Positions 1 through 8,451 are shown, numbered from the stretch's first letter. The stretch: 64,000 nt of DNA from Propionibacteriaceae bacterium (GCA_030532825.1 JAUNKK010000003.1:22820-86819), one strand, 5' to 3'. Numbers and translations: made by a program. Notes: generated from the letters alone by a model not told the origin.

Positions 1-818
1 AACACGCGCTCTTGGGGCACAAACACGTTGTCGAAGACGATGAGCGCCTCCATGCCGCCGAACTGAGGGTTACCCGTGTCCATGGGGTTGCCCTCCAGCT
101 TGCGAGTGTCGCAGGACTGGCGGCCCACGATCATGAAGATGCCGTCGGCATCCATGGGAACAGCGAACGCGACGGCCCAGTCACGATCTTCTTCGGTCAT
201 GGTCTGGGTCGGCATCACGATCATCTCGTGCGAGTTACTGGCGCCGGTCTGATGCGCCTTGGCTCCGCGCACGACGATGCCGTCGGGCCGTCGTTCCACC
301 ACATGAACGAACAGATCCGGGTCGGCCTGCTTGTGCGGCGGCAAGGAACGGTCCCCTTTGGGATCGGTCATTGCGCCATCGACAATGAGGTCATTTGACT
401 GGATGTAGCGCAGGTACTTTAAGAAGCTTTGGTGATACGACGTGCCGTGCGCCGCGTCGATGTCGAAGGTGGTGCTGAACACCGAGTTCAGAGCATCCAT
501 ACCGACGCAGCGCTGGAAGCAGGAGGCAGTTTTCTGCCCCAGCAAGCGCTGCATTTTCACTTTGTTGACCAAATCGGCCGTGGATTCGTGGATGTGCGAG
601 AACCGGTTGACCCGCTCCCCGGTGTAGGGGGAGATGGCGGTCGCGATGTCTTGGAACTCGGGGTCCTGCGCCAGGTCATAGGTGGCCTTCACTGAGTTTA
701 GGGAAGGCCGAAGGATTGGGTTATCCACCGGGTTGGTGACCCTATCTCCTGCCATGAAGATCTTCAGATCCAACTGGCGGATGCTCTCGATGTACTCCTC
801 ACCGGTTTTCAATGCCAT
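1..818 (-). CDS. 4-hydroxybutyryl-CoA dehydratase-like protein (3' part missing)
   Basis: The visible 272 residues resemble clostridial 4-hydroxybutyryl-CoA dehydratase/vinylacetyl-CoA isomerase (AbfD), an FAD and [4Fe-4S] enzyme that removes water from a 4-hydroxyacyl-CoA through a ketyl radical. Seen: TASCFQRCVGMDA with Cys100 and Cys104, which correspond to two cluster cysteines of the family; NDLIVDGAMTDPKGDR; VVRGAKAHQTGA; and GGMEALIVFDNVF, which holds the active-site Glu region. The later His and Cys cluster ligands lie beyond the left edge. The ATG at 818 follows AAAGGAGA. The gene lies 44 nt behind the zinc dehydrogenase and is the last visible gene of the iolD operon. A 4-hydroxyphenylacetate 3-monooxygenase (HpaB) is the related alternative, but the paired cysteines favour the dehydratase. 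The substrate in this operon is unknown. Confidence 0.82.
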   Translation of the reverse strand, partial: MALKTGEEYIESIRQLDLKIFMAGDRVTNPVDNPILRPSLNSVKATYDLAQDPEFQDIATAISPYTGERVNRFSHIHESTADLVNKVKMQRLLGQKTASCFQRCVGMDALNSVFSTTFDIDAAHGTSYHQSFLKYLRYIQSNDLIVDGAMTDPKGDRSLPPHKQADPDLFVHVVERRPDGIVVRGAKAHQTGASNSHEMIVMPTQTMTEEDRDWAVAFAVPMDADGIFMIVGRQSCDTRKLEGNPMDTGNPQFGGMEALIVFDNVFVPQERV

Positions 819-862
819 TGCTCTCTCCTTTGCGGCTGCGGTGATGTCTGACCGAGAAATGG

Positions 863-1972
863 TCAGTTGTTGCTGAGGTCGATGATTTGACGCATGGCGC
901 GGCCCTCAGCCAAGGCGTCCATGCCCTCGTTGATCTGGTTGAGCGTGATGTGACTTGAGATCAAGGCCTCGATCGGCAGTTTCCCGTCAAGCCACATCTG
1001 TGCGTATGTGGGGATATCCCGGGTAGGCACCGCTGAGCCCAGGTAACTACCGATAATCGTGCGGGCCTCACCCGTCATGACCGCCGGGGCGAAGGAAGAG
1101 CGGGCATCTGGGTGCGGCAGACCGACGGTAACGGTGCGGCCGCCGGGGGACGTGATGGCGAACGCGGTTTCCAAGGCCCTCGGATGGCCCGCCGCCTCAA
1201 TCACTACCGGCGCCTTGAACCCCTGAGCAAGGGCCGCTTCGGGCGTGTAGACGGCCTGCGCTCCGAGCGAAGTGGCTCGGTCTAGTTTGTCGGGTAGGGC
1301 GTCGATCCCGATCACGGGGCCACGTCCCAGCGCCACCGCGGTGATCAGGGCTGCCATGCCGACACCGCCGAGCCCGACCACGGCGACGGTGTCCCCATCC
1401 TCGGGCTGGCCGGCGTTCAGGACTGCGCCGCCACCCGTGAGTACCGCACACCCGAGGACTGCTGCCACATGGGGCGGCACCTCATCGGGCACGACCACGA
1501 CCGAGCGTTCGTCCACGACCGTGTGGGTGGCGAACCCGGAAACCCCCAGGTGGTGGAGGATAGGCTCATCGCCCCGGTGCAGCCGAATCCCCCCTGACAT
1601 CAAGGTACCGGCCGCGTTGACCTTAGACCCGGGCTCACACGGCAGCCGCCCGTCGGTCAGGCAGCTGGGGCACTCGCCGCACCGCGGCAGGAAGGTCATG
1701 ACCACGCGCTGACCGGGCCGGACCGCCGTCTGCTCCCCAGCCTCGACGACGATCCCGGCGGACTCGTGCCCCAGCAGCATCGGCACGGGGCGTGGCCGGG
1801 CACCGTTGACGACAGACAGGTCGGAGTGGCAGATACCGGCCGCTTCGACGCGGACCAGGAGTTCCGTCGGACCGGGGGGATCCAGCTCAAGCTCAGTGAC
1901 AACGATGGGCTTGCTAGTGGCGTATGGGGCGTCGGTGCCGACCCGTTCCAGGACGGCTCCTGTGATTTTCAT
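863..1972 (-). CDS. Zinc-dependent medium-chain alcohol dehydrogenase
   Basis: Cytosolic NAD(P)-dependent alcohol/aldehyde oxidoreductase of the MDR family, 369 residues. Seen: catalytic-zinc region GICHSDLS and GHESAGIV; the four structural-zinc cysteines in CGECPSCLTDGRLPCEPG; the dinucleotide-binding loop GLGGVGMAAL; and a C-terminal segment ending AMRQIIDL. The ATG at 1972 is chosen because CGGAG lies just upstream and the protein then begins MKITGAVLERVG, as is usual for the family; an in-frame ATG upstream would run into iolB. It lies 10 nt behind iolB in the same operon. The context points to reduction or oxidation of an inositol-derived aldehyde or alcohol. The exact substrate cannot be read from the sequence. 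Confidence 0.88.
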   Translation of the reverse strand: MKITGAVLERVGTDAPYATSKPIVVTELELDPPGPTELLVRVEAAGICHSDLSVVNGARPRPVPMLLGHESAGIVVEAGEQTAVRPGQRVVMTFLPRCGECPSCLTDGRLPCEPGSKVNAAGTLMSGGIRLHRGDEPILHHLGVSGFATHTVVDERSVVVVPDEVPPHVAAVLGCAVLTGGGAVLNAGQPEDGDTVAVVGLGGVGMAALITAVALGRGPVIGIDALPDKLDRATSLGAQAVYTPEAALAQGFKAPVVIEAAGHPRALETAFAITSPGGRTVTVGLPHPDARSSFAPAVMTGEARTIIGSYLGSAVPTRDIPTYAQMWLDGKLPIEALISSHITLNQINEGMDALAEGRAMRQIIDLSNN

Positions 1973-1982
1973 GATGCTCCGA

Positions 1983-2870
1983 TCAAAGGGTGAGGGGAAG
2001 GCGAGGGTCGATGCTTTGGGAGGACATGGCTTCGGGAATCCACGAGTGACATGGATCATTGGTGACCAGCCAATGCCGTTGTCCGGGGCCAGCCATCACG
2101 TTGAGGTAATACATGTGGTAGCCGGGGGCAGCCGCGGCTGGGCCGTGCCAGCCGTGAGGGATGAACAGTGAATCACCGGAGCGGACCTCCGCGTGCACAT
2201 CAATGGGGCGCGCAGGATCGGTGGAATACACACGTGCGTACCCGATAGGCTGGGCTTGCGCAGCACCGCCGGGGGCTGGTGCGGTTTCGAAGTAGTAGAT
2301 TTCCTCCAGCGCGTTCTCAGTCTCGGTGATCTCGTCGTGCTTGTGCGGCGGGTAAGAGGACCAGTTCCCGGCGGGGGTGATGACTTCACAGACGATGAAC
2401 TTGTCGGCATCCAGAGTGGCTGCCATGCCGAAGTTGTGGACTTCCCGCGAGCAACTGCCAGTGCCGCGGAGTTCGACGGCGATGTCCTCGGCCCTGAAGA
2501 GACGGTTCGGCTTGCGATGGGCGGTAGGGGCGGTCGCGACGGCGACGCGGCCCGGCCGCGTGGCGGTGATGCGGATCTCTTGGCCATTGCCGATGAAGCA
2601 AACATCCGTCGGTCCGGCGAACACGTTCGCACGTCCCCGCAGCGGGTGGGTCTCGCCGCCGGTGGTGACGGCGAACGCACCCCACAGCGGAACTACAAGC
2701 CGTTCCTCGTTTGCCGCAGGCAACATGAGCTCCTGACCCTCGGTCACGTCGGCGGCTTTGATGCCGGTATGGGCCCAGCCGTCGAGTTGGGTGGAGGAGC
2801 CTTCCGCGCCCACCGACAGGAACCAAGGCCCTTCACTGGCGGTACCGGCTGGGTAGAACCAGTTCGTCAC
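1983..2870 (-). CDS. iolB: 5-deoxy-glucuronate isomerase
   Basis: Converts 5-deoxy-D-glucuronate, the product of IolD, to 5-dehydro-2-deoxy-D-gluconate in myo-inositol catabolism. The 295-residue protein is a full-length bicupin of the IolB/KduI type. Seen: start MTNWFYPAG; NFGMAATLDADKFIVCEV; the metal-site stretch SSYPPHKHDEITETENALEE followed by YYFE; and a late cupin strand FIPHGWHGPAAAAPGYHMYY, which also supplies histidines. The start overlaps the end of the transketolase C-subunit gene by 4 nt (ATGA), implying translational coupling. The usual partners iolC and iolJ are absent from the window, so the fate of its product here is open. Confidence 0.93.
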   Translation of the reverse strand: MTNWFYPAGTASEGPWFLSVGAEGSSTQLDGWAHTGIKAADVTEGQELMLPAANEERLVVPLWGAFAVTTGGETHPLRGRANVFAGPTDVCFIGNGQEIRITATRPGRVAVATAPTAHRKPNRLFRAEDIAVELRGTGSCSREVHNFGMAATLDADKFIVCEVITPAGNWSSYPPHKHDEITETENALEEIYYFETAPAPGGAAQAQPIGYARVYSTDPARPIDVHAEVRSGDSLFIPHGWHGPAAAAPGYHMYYLNVMAGPGQRHWLVTNDPCHSWIPEAMSSQSIDPRLPLTL

Positions 2871-3808
2871 TTTGTTTCCTTTCCTTCCAGCACGAGTGAA
2901 ACTTGTTCGGCCACCTTCTCGGGTGCCAGGCCGTAGTGCTCCAGCAGATAGCTGTTGGGGGCCGACTCGGACCAGGAATCGGCAAGGCCGTGGCGGACGA
3001 CCCTTATCCCTGGGGCCTGGTCGGCGATGATCTCGGCCACCAGGCTGCCGAGGCCACCGAGCACCGAGTGTTCTTCGACGGTGATGACGACAGGGGAGTG
3101 GGCCAGCTCACTGAGCAGGGCCGCCTCGTTGAGGGGCTTGAGGCAACCGACATGTACGACACGGGCTTCAATGCCCTTGGCGGCGAGGCAATCGGCGGCC
3201 TGTAGGGTGCGGGAGGTCTGAACTCCCGTCGAGACGAGGGTGACATCGCGGCCATCGCGAAACCGCTGCACAGCGCCGAGGGTGAAGGTGTGGCCCTCCT
3301 CGAAGACGGGGGCGACGGCGTCACGGGCGACCCGCAGGTAGACCGGGCCGTCGTACTCGGCAATCCACGGCATCATGGCGGCCAGCTCAAACTCGTCGGC
3401 TGGGGCCAGCACCACCATGTTCGGCATAGCGCGCATCGTCGCCAGGTCCTCCAGGTCCTGGTGCGTCTTACCCGCGGACCCGTTGAACAGGCCGGAATAG
3501 GCGGCGCATACCCGCACGGGGGCCTTGGTCTGCGACACGAGCACGCGGATCTGGTCTAGGGCGCGGGAGGTGAGGAACACGCCGAAGGTGGACAGCCAGG
3601 GCCGGTAACCAAGGGTTGTCATGCCCATGGCCACCCCCACCATGTTGGCCTCCGCGATGCCCATCTCCAGGAAGGCGTCTGGCACCTGGTCGGCGACCAT
3701 GACGGCCTGGGTGGAGGTGGCGAGGTCACCATCAAGGACGACCACGCGGGAATCGGTCTTCGCCAGCTCAACGAGGCTTTCGCCCCAGACGGCGCGTTGG
3801 GCCTTCAT
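2867..3808 (-). CDS. Transketolase, C-terminal subunit (split enzyme)
   Basis: The 313 residues cover only the pyrimidine-binding and C-terminal domains of transketolase; the TPP-pyrophosphate domain is in the next gene upstream. Seen: MKAQRAVWGESLVELAK start; the catalytic Glu motif EMGIAEANMVGVAMGM; SQTKAPVRVCAAYSGLF; THQDLEDLATMRAMPNM; and EEHSVLGGLGSLVAE in the C domain. It transfers a two-carbon ketol unit between a ketose and an aldose using thiamine diphosphate. It overlaps both neighbours by 4 nt. Split transketolases often belong to dedicated catabolic pathways rather than the pentose phosphate pathway; the position between iolD and iolB suggests an inositol-derived ketose as donor (inference). 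Confidence 0.9.
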   Translation of the reverse strand: MKAQRAVWGESLVELAKTDSRVVVLDGDLATSTQAVMVADQVPDAFLEMGIAEANMVGVAMGMTTLGYRPWLSTFGVFLTSRALDQIRVLVSQTKAPVRVCAAYSGLFNGSAGKTHQDLEDLATMRAMPNMVVLAPADEFELAAMMPWIAEYDGPVYLRVARDAVAPVFEEGHTFTLGAVQRFRDGRDVTLVSTGVQTSRTLQAADCLAAKGIEARVVHVGCLKPLNEAALLSELAHSPVVITVEEHSVLGGLGSLVAEIIADQAPGIRVVRHGLADSWSESAPNSYLLEHYGLAPEKVAEQVSLVLEGKETK

Positions 3809-4680
3809 GCCTGTCCTTCCTCAAGTAGTTCTGCACGCACGGCCGCCAGCTGCTCATCGGTGGCAATGCCGTTGTGCCACTTGTAGGTGCCGGCGGTGAA
3901 AGAGATGCCGGCACCCTTGGTGGTGCGGGCCAGGATGGCGGTGGGGCGTCCGGAACTGCGCAGTTCGCGGTTGCGGGCGAAAGCCGCCAGGATCTGGTCA
4001 TAGTCGTTACCGTCGATGGAGGCGGTGTTCCAACCGAAGCCCTTCATGACGGTCTCCATGTCGACGTGGCCCATCGGCTCGCCGCGGTCGAAGCGGTCGG
4101 AACTGCCCTTGGGCCATCCGTACTGCTGGAGCCCATTGAGGTCAAAAATGGCGGTGAGGTTGTCTAGCCCATACCGGGGAGCCACCTGGACGGCTTCCCA
4201 GACCTGCCCCTCTTGGGATTCACCGTCGCCGATCACAACGAACGTGTGGAAGTCCTGGTTCTGTTTTTTGGCGGCGATCGCAATACCGAGGCCAACGGAC
4301 AGGCCCATGCCCAGGGAACCCGTAGAGGCATCAATGCCGGGCGTCAAGCGCATGTCGGGGTGCCCCTGGAGGCGAGAACCACCCTGGTCGAAGGTGGCCA
4401 GTTCCTCTACGGGGAAATAGCCGCGCAGCGCCAGCACCGAATAGAGGCCGATAGCTGAATGACCCTTGGACAGGATGAAGCGGTCGCGGCCGGGGTCTTG
4501 TGGATTGGCTGGGTCGACGTTCATCTCCGCGAAGTAGAGGGCCACCATCAGATCGGTCGCCGAGAGGGGGCCTCCTATATGCCCGGCCTTGCTCGTGGCC
4601 ACCGTATTCATGATGTGCCAACGGACTTTCCTGGCTACTTCTTTGAGCTTGGCTACTGTGGGTGTTGTTTCAACGTTCAT
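3805..4680 (-). CDS. Transketolase, N-terminal subunit (split enzyme)
   Basis: The 291 residues form the thiamine-pyrophosphate half of a two-subunit transketolase. Seen: SKAGHIGGPLSATDLM near the N-terminus; DRFILSKGHSAIGLYSVLA; STGSLGMGLSVGLGIA; and the TPP/Mg motif GDGESQEGQVWEA followed by the Asn of FDLNGLQQYG. The substrate-channel His residues of the family are represented by GHIGG and KGHSA. The ATG at 4680 has a purine-rich AGGGAAG upstream and lies 15 nt after iolD. The product must pair with the C-terminal subunit encoded just downstream. It is too short for a one-chain enzyme of about 650 residues, and two complementary genes argue against a truncation. Confidence 0.9.
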   Translation of the reverse strand: MNVETTPTVAKLKEVARKVRWHIMNTVATSKAGHIGGPLSATDLMVALYFAEMNVDPANPQDPGRDRFILSKGHSAIGLYSVLALRGYFPVEELATFDQGGSRLQGHPDMRLTPGIDASTGSLGMGLSVGLGIAIAAKKQNQDFHTFVVIGDGESQEGQVWEAVQVAPRYGLDNLTAIFDLNGLQQYGWPKGSSDRFDRGEPMGHVDMETVMKGFGWNTASIDGNDYDQILAAFARNRELRSSGRPTAILARTTKGAGISFTAGTYKWHNGIATDEQLAAVRAELLEEGQA

Positions 4681-4695
4681 GGTCGCTTCCCTGCC

Positions 4696-6570
4696 TCAGA
4701 GGTAGAGCCGCTGCTTTGCGCGGTTCTCGTCGTAGACGATGCGGGCTTGTTTGGTGGACTCCAGCTCAGAAGCCTGAGGCACCGGAACTTCCCACCATGC
4801 GCCGGAGCCGCCGAAACGGGCCTTGGCGTCGACCTGCACATAGATGACCGTGGTCTCGTCGCTCTCGACAGCCTTGGACATCGCGGCTCGTAGCTCGGCA
4901 GCGGTGTTCGCTGTGTGAACCTGGGCGCCGTAGCTGGCCGCATTGGCGGCGAAGTCGATGGGCAGGTAGTCCTCGCCGTACTGACCAGATTCGGCGTCGC
5001 GGTATTTGAAGCGGCAGCCGAAGGCCTCGGAACCGACGACATCGGACAGGGCACCGATGGAGCCGTACCCCTTGTTGTCGATGATGAGCACGATCTGTTT
5101 CAGGCCCTCCTGGATGGAGGTCAGTAGCTCGGCTGAGAGCATGAGCCAGGTGCCGTCGCCGATGAAGGTGATGACTTCGCGGTCTCGATCGGCCAGCTTG
5201 GCGCCCACACCCGCGGCAACCTCGTAGCCCATGCAGGAGAAGCCGTATTCAATGCCGTACGAGAGGGGGCCGCCGGGGCGCCAGATGCGATGGAGATCGC
5301 CGGGCATGGAGCCAGCCGCGTTGATGACGACGTCATTGTCCTTGGCGAAGCTGTTGACAATGCCGAGGGCTGCGCTCTGACTCAGCGACTCCTCCTCGGA
5401 GCCAGGATCGATGATGCGGTCGATCTCGACGCGCCAGGCTTGGGCTTCGGCGATGGCGTGCTCGCGGTATTCGGCGGAGACCTGCCATCCGCCCAGCCGT
5501 TCGCCGAGTTCGCGGAGGGTTTCGCGGGCATCGGCTACCAGCCCGAGTGCGGACTCCTTGTAGGCGTCGAACTCGGTGGTGTTGATGTTGACGAAGGTGA
5601 CGTCCGGATTCTGGAACAGCGTGTTAGAGGCGGTGGTGAAATCGGTGTAGCGGGTGCCGATGCCGATGATGACGTCGGCCTCTTGGGCTAGGCCATTGGC
5701 GAAGCGTGAACCACTGGCGCCCAAGGCACCGGCGTTGAGCGGATGGGCGTGGGACAAAGTGGCCTTGCCGGCCTGGGTGAGCCCGACCGGGATGCCCGTG
5801 GCATCGACGAACTGCTTCAACTGCTCGGTGGCCTCAGAGTAGATCACACCGCCGCCAGAGATAATGACTGGCTTTTGAGCGGAGCGGATGAGTTTGGCCG
5901 CTTTGTCCAGCTGACTCAGGTCAGCGCGCTGCCGGGGGATGTTCCAGATGCGTTCGCGGAACAGGGCCACCGGGAAGTCATGGGCCTCGGCTTGCACGTC
6001 TTGTGGGACGGCAATCGTAGCGGCGCCGACGTTGATGGGCGAGGTGAGGACTCGCATGGCCTCCAGCAAAGACTCGGCCAGCTGCTCGGGACGATAGATA
6101 CGGTCCCAATACGCGCAGACGGCACGGAAGGCGTCATTGGTGGAGATGTCGGGGGAGTGGAACTGCTCAATCTGCTGGAGCACAGAGCCGGTGCGACGAG
6201 TGGCAAAGTAGTCCGATGGCAGGAGCAGCACCGGCAGACGGTTAGAGGTGGCAGTGCCCGCACCTGTGACCATATTCGCGGCTCCCGGGCCGATGGAGGT
6301 GGTGACCGCCATGGCGCCGAGGCGGTTCCGGGCTTTCGCGTACCCGATGGCCGCGTGGACCAGCCCCTGCTCGTTGCGCCCCAGGACGTAGGGAAACTGG
6401 TTGCGGTATTGGAGAAGGGCTTGCCCGATCCCTGCCACGTTGCCGTGGCCGAAGATGCCGAGGGCGCCACCGAAGAACGGCTGTGTTACGCCGTCGCGTT
6501 CCACCTGTTGGGCGCGGAGGAACTGAACGATCGCCTGACCGACGGTGAGGCGAACTGTCTCTTGAGCCAT
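4696..6570 (-). CDS. iolD: 3D-(3,5/4)-trihydroxycyclohexane-1,2-dione hydrolase
   Basis: TPP-dependent enzyme that opens the inositol ring, hydrolysing the diketone made by IolE to 5-deoxy-D-glucuronate. The 624-residue protein has the three-domain acetolactate-synthase fold. Seen: VGQAIVQFLRAQQVERDG at the start; FGIFGHGNVAGIGQAL-like segment (residues about 33-50); the GPGAANMVTGAGTATSNRLP pyrimidine-domain stretch; SCMGYEVAAGVGAKLA; and the TPP motif FIGDGTWLMLSAELLTS leading to IDNKGYGSIG. The ATG at 6570 follows GAAAGGGA. It is first in its transcription unit, separated from iolE by a strong terminator, and therefore needs its own promoter between about 6571 and 6690; I could not place -10/-35 boxes there with confidence. 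Confidence 0.95.
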   Translation of the reverse strand: MAQETVRLTVGQAIVQFLRAQQVERDGVTQPFFGGALGIFGHGNVAGIGQALLQYRNQFPYVLGRNEQGLVHAAIGYAKARNRLGAMAVTTSIGPGAANMVTGAGTATSNRLPVLLLPSDYFATRRTGSVLQQIEQFHSPDISTNDAFRAVCAYWDRIYRPEQLAESLLEAMRVLTSPINVGAATIAVPQDVQAEAHDFPVALFRERIWNIPRQRADLSQLDKAAKLIRSAQKPVIISGGGVIYSEATEQLKQFVDATGIPVGLTQAGKATLSHAHPLNAGALGASGSRFANGLAQEADVIIGIGTRYTDFTTASNTLFQNPDVTFVNINTTEFDAYKESALGLVADARETLRELGERLGGWQVSAEYREHAIAEAQAWRVEIDRIIDPGSEEESLSQSAALGIVNSFAKDNDVVINAAGSMPGDLHRIWRPGGPLSYGIEYGFSCMGYEVAAGVGAKLADRDREVITFIGDGTWLMLSAELLTSIQEGLKQIVLIIDNKGYGSIGALSDVVGSEAFGCRFKYRDAESGQYGEDYLPIDFAANAASYGAQVHTANTAAELRAAMSKAVESDETTVIYVQVDAKARFGGSGAWWEVPVPQASELESTKQARIVYDENRAKQRLYL

Positions 6571-6690
6571 GATGTTGTCCCTTTCAACACTGAAAGCTGC
6601 CTGGGAACTCTAAGTTATCACAACACGGTCGAGCTGTCACTTTCATGAGAGAAATTAGTTGATCTGGGTTGCTCCTAGCCCAGGAAGCGC

Positions 6691-6728
6691 TGAGCGGCCC
6701 CGCCCTGTGACGAGGGCGGGGCCGCTCA
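6691..6728 (-). terminator. Strong hairpin terminator after iolE
   Basis: A perfect 16-bp GC-rich inverted repeat (6691-6706 with 6713-6728, loop of 6 nt) starts 20 nt after the iolE stop codon on the minus strand. No long T-run follows, as is common in actinomycetes. It splits iolE transcription from iolD. Confidence 0.8.
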
Positions 6729-6747
6729 GGTGTGGTCGCAGCAGGGG

Positions 6748-7629
6748 TTAGAGGCCGTTGGGGAAGTGCTCTCGCATGTAATCCACGCAGATTCGCAGGT
6801 CGTTGACGGGTCCCTCGCCCTCGGGCGGTTCGGGCCCAACGATCGTTGTGTCGCGTTCCAGAACATACCAGCCCTTGTAACCGGACTGTTCGAGGTGGCT
6901 GACGATGTCAGCGATGGGGACGTCTCCTTGGCCGAAGGGGAGGAAGATGTCTTTCTCGGTTGCTTCAAGCAAGGAGATCTCACGTGAGATGACTTGGTCC
7001 GCGAGGCTGGCGTTCACGTCTTTGAGGTGAGCGTGGGACACCCGATCGCCCAGGTCTTTGGCGAACTCCATCGGGTCGTAGCCGCCCAGCATGAGGTGAC
7101 CCGTGTCGATCGTCCACTTCACGTCGCAGGCCTCTGCGACCCGCTTCACATCATCGGCTACCTCGACCATGCTGTTCAGATGCGGATGCAACGTGTGCAC
7201 TAGACCGTGTTCGGCGCAGATCTCTTCGAGGCGGTTCAGCGAATCGGCTATCACCTTGAGCTCGGAGGAGTCCATGCGGTGAGGATTGCTCCACTGGGGA
7301 TCTGTGATGGCGCAGCTCACGAATGTCGTGGCACCTAGGGAATTCAGGCGCTTCGCCATGGCCAGGGCCTTCTCGAGCGCCCACTCTTTCTGGGCTGTGT
7401 CGTGCAGGGGTAGGGGGACGAAGTCCGCAATCACGGTGACCCCGAACTCGTCGAGGATCTCCTTAAGCTGCCCAACGTCGTCAGGAAAGAAACCTGGTGA
7501 GCCCTGCTCGGTTTCAGTCAGGCCAAGCGAGGTCATCTCGCGCAGCACGCGACGGGGATCCAGCATGGGGCCCCACCCGGGTATCTCGCAAACGCCCCAC
7601 GAAATGGGGGCACCCGCAACTCTGTTCAT
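6748..7629 (-). CDS. iolE: Inosose dehydratase-like TIM-barrel protein
   Basis: Predicted to dehydrate 2-keto-myo-inositol to 3D-(3,5/4)-trihydroxycyclohexane-1,2-dione, the substrate of IolD. The 293 residues have the xylose-isomerase-like (AP endonuclease family 2) barrel. Seen: APISWGVCEIPGWGPML, a hallmark start of IolE; HTLHPHLNSMVE; the metal-binding TIDTGHLMLGGYDP; SHAHLKDVN; and FGQGDVPIADIV. ATG at 7629 with GAGGTG upstream; an adjacent in-frame GTG at 7632 is possible. It lies 78 nt downstream of an IclR gene on the same strand. A generic sugar phosphate isomerase/epimerase is the fallback, but adjacency to iolD and iolB supports IolE. Confidence 0.87.
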   Translation of the reverse strand: MNRVAGAPISWGVCEIPGWGPMLDPRRVLREMTSLGLTETEQGSPGFFPDDVGQLKEILDEFGVTVIADFVPLPLHDTAQKEWALEKALAMAKRLNSLGATTFVSCAITDPQWSNPHRMDSSELKVIADSLNRLEEICAEHGLVHTLHPHLNSMVEVADDVKRVAEACDVKWTIDTGHLMLGGYDPMEFAKDLGDRVSHAHLKDVNASLADQVISREISLLEATEKDIFLPFGQGDVPIADIVSHLEQSGYKGWYVLERDTTIVGPEPPEGEGPVNDLRICVDYMREHFPNGL

Positions 7630-7678
7630 CACACACCTCTTCGTGTCTGGGGTGGCCGCACTCCGCGACCTGCAGATG

Positions 7679-7711
7679 ATTCTATCACTGAATGGGCGAA
7701 CTTGTTGTCAA
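7679..7711 (-). promoter_or_regulatory. Possible promoter of iolE
   Basis: On the minus strand a consensus -35 TTGACA (7706-7711) is followed by TGATAGAAT (7679-7687). The spacing is 18 nt to TGATAG but 21 nt to TAGAAT, so it is imperfect. The -35 overlaps the stop codon of the IclR gene, so iolE could be transcribed apart from the regulators. Confidence 0.4.
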
Positions 7712-8451
7712 GTGAGAGAATCGGGTCGGTCGAGGGTGGCGACGACGGACAGCAGGGCCTGACTCCATGAGGTGGCGCGCACGAGTAGTTCGTCGCTGGT
7801 GGATGAGACGGCGATGGTCCCGAGCTGTCCGCAGATGGGGTCTTTGATGGGGGCGGCGAGCGCCCCGATACCCGGCCAAGCGTCATCGAACGACAAGGTG
7901 TAGCCCTGGCGTCGTGAACGCGCAATGTCCCCGGCCAGTTCCTCCGCTGTAATCATGGTGCGGGGGGTGAGCGAATCGAATGGAGCCCCCGCCATCACGT
8001 GTTCTAGCTCATCGGCGGGTAACGCACTCAGGATGCTGCGTCCCTCGGCGCCTGCATGGGGAGGCAGCGAGCGGCCCGGTTTGACTTGGAGCACCTCGTT
8101 GGCCCGGCCGCGGATCCAGTCCAGACACATCACCGCCCCGTCGCAGTAGACGCAGAGCGTGGTGGTGCATCCCGTCTCCTCAGCCAGCTGTTGCAGTGCT
8201 GAGCGTGCCTGCGTCCATTCCTCCCGCGCGGCGCAGGCAGCGTCGGCCAGGGCGAGCCAGCGGGCTGAGAGGTCGGTGGTGCCATCTGGGAGGGTGGTAA
8301 GCAGGTGAATATCAACTAGGGCCTCCACGAGGCGGATCACGGTAGAACGAGGCATCCCCAGTGCAGTCGCGAGTCGGGTCGTGGGGAGCGGGCCTTCCTC
8401 AGCGATGAGGTCGAGCAGGCGGCGAGTGTTATCGAACAAACGTGGTGCCAT
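7708..8451 (-). CDS. IclR-family transcriptional regulator (proximal)
   Basis: A 247-residue DNA-binding regulator. The N-terminal winged helix-turn-helix is seen in LFDNTRRLLDLIAEEGPLPT and LATALGMPRSTVIRLVEALV. The C-terminal effector domain of the IclR type holds GRSLPPHAGAEGRSILSALP and the IGALAAPIKDP strand. Its start codon shares one base with the stop codon of the second IclR gene, so the two are co-translated. Position directly before iolE suggests control of the inositol genes by a pathway intermediate (inference). Whether it represses or activates cannot be told. Confidence 0.9.
   Translation of the reverse strand: MAPRLFDNTRRLLDLIAEEGPLPTTRLATALGMPRSTVIRLVEALVDIHLLTTLPDGTTDLSARWLALADAACAAREEWTQARSALQQLAEETGCTTTLCVYCDGAVMCLDWIRGRANEVLQVKPGRSLPPHAGAEGRSILSALPADELEHVMAGAPFDSLTPRTMITAEELAGDIARSRRQGYTLSFDDAWPGIGALAAPIKDPICGQLGTIAVSSTSDELLVRATSWSQALLSVVATLDRPDSLT

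Noticed and set aside
1..700. Plus-strand open frames at the left edge
   Set aside because: They are shadows of the minus-strand dehydratase-like gene, which shows conserved cluster motifs.
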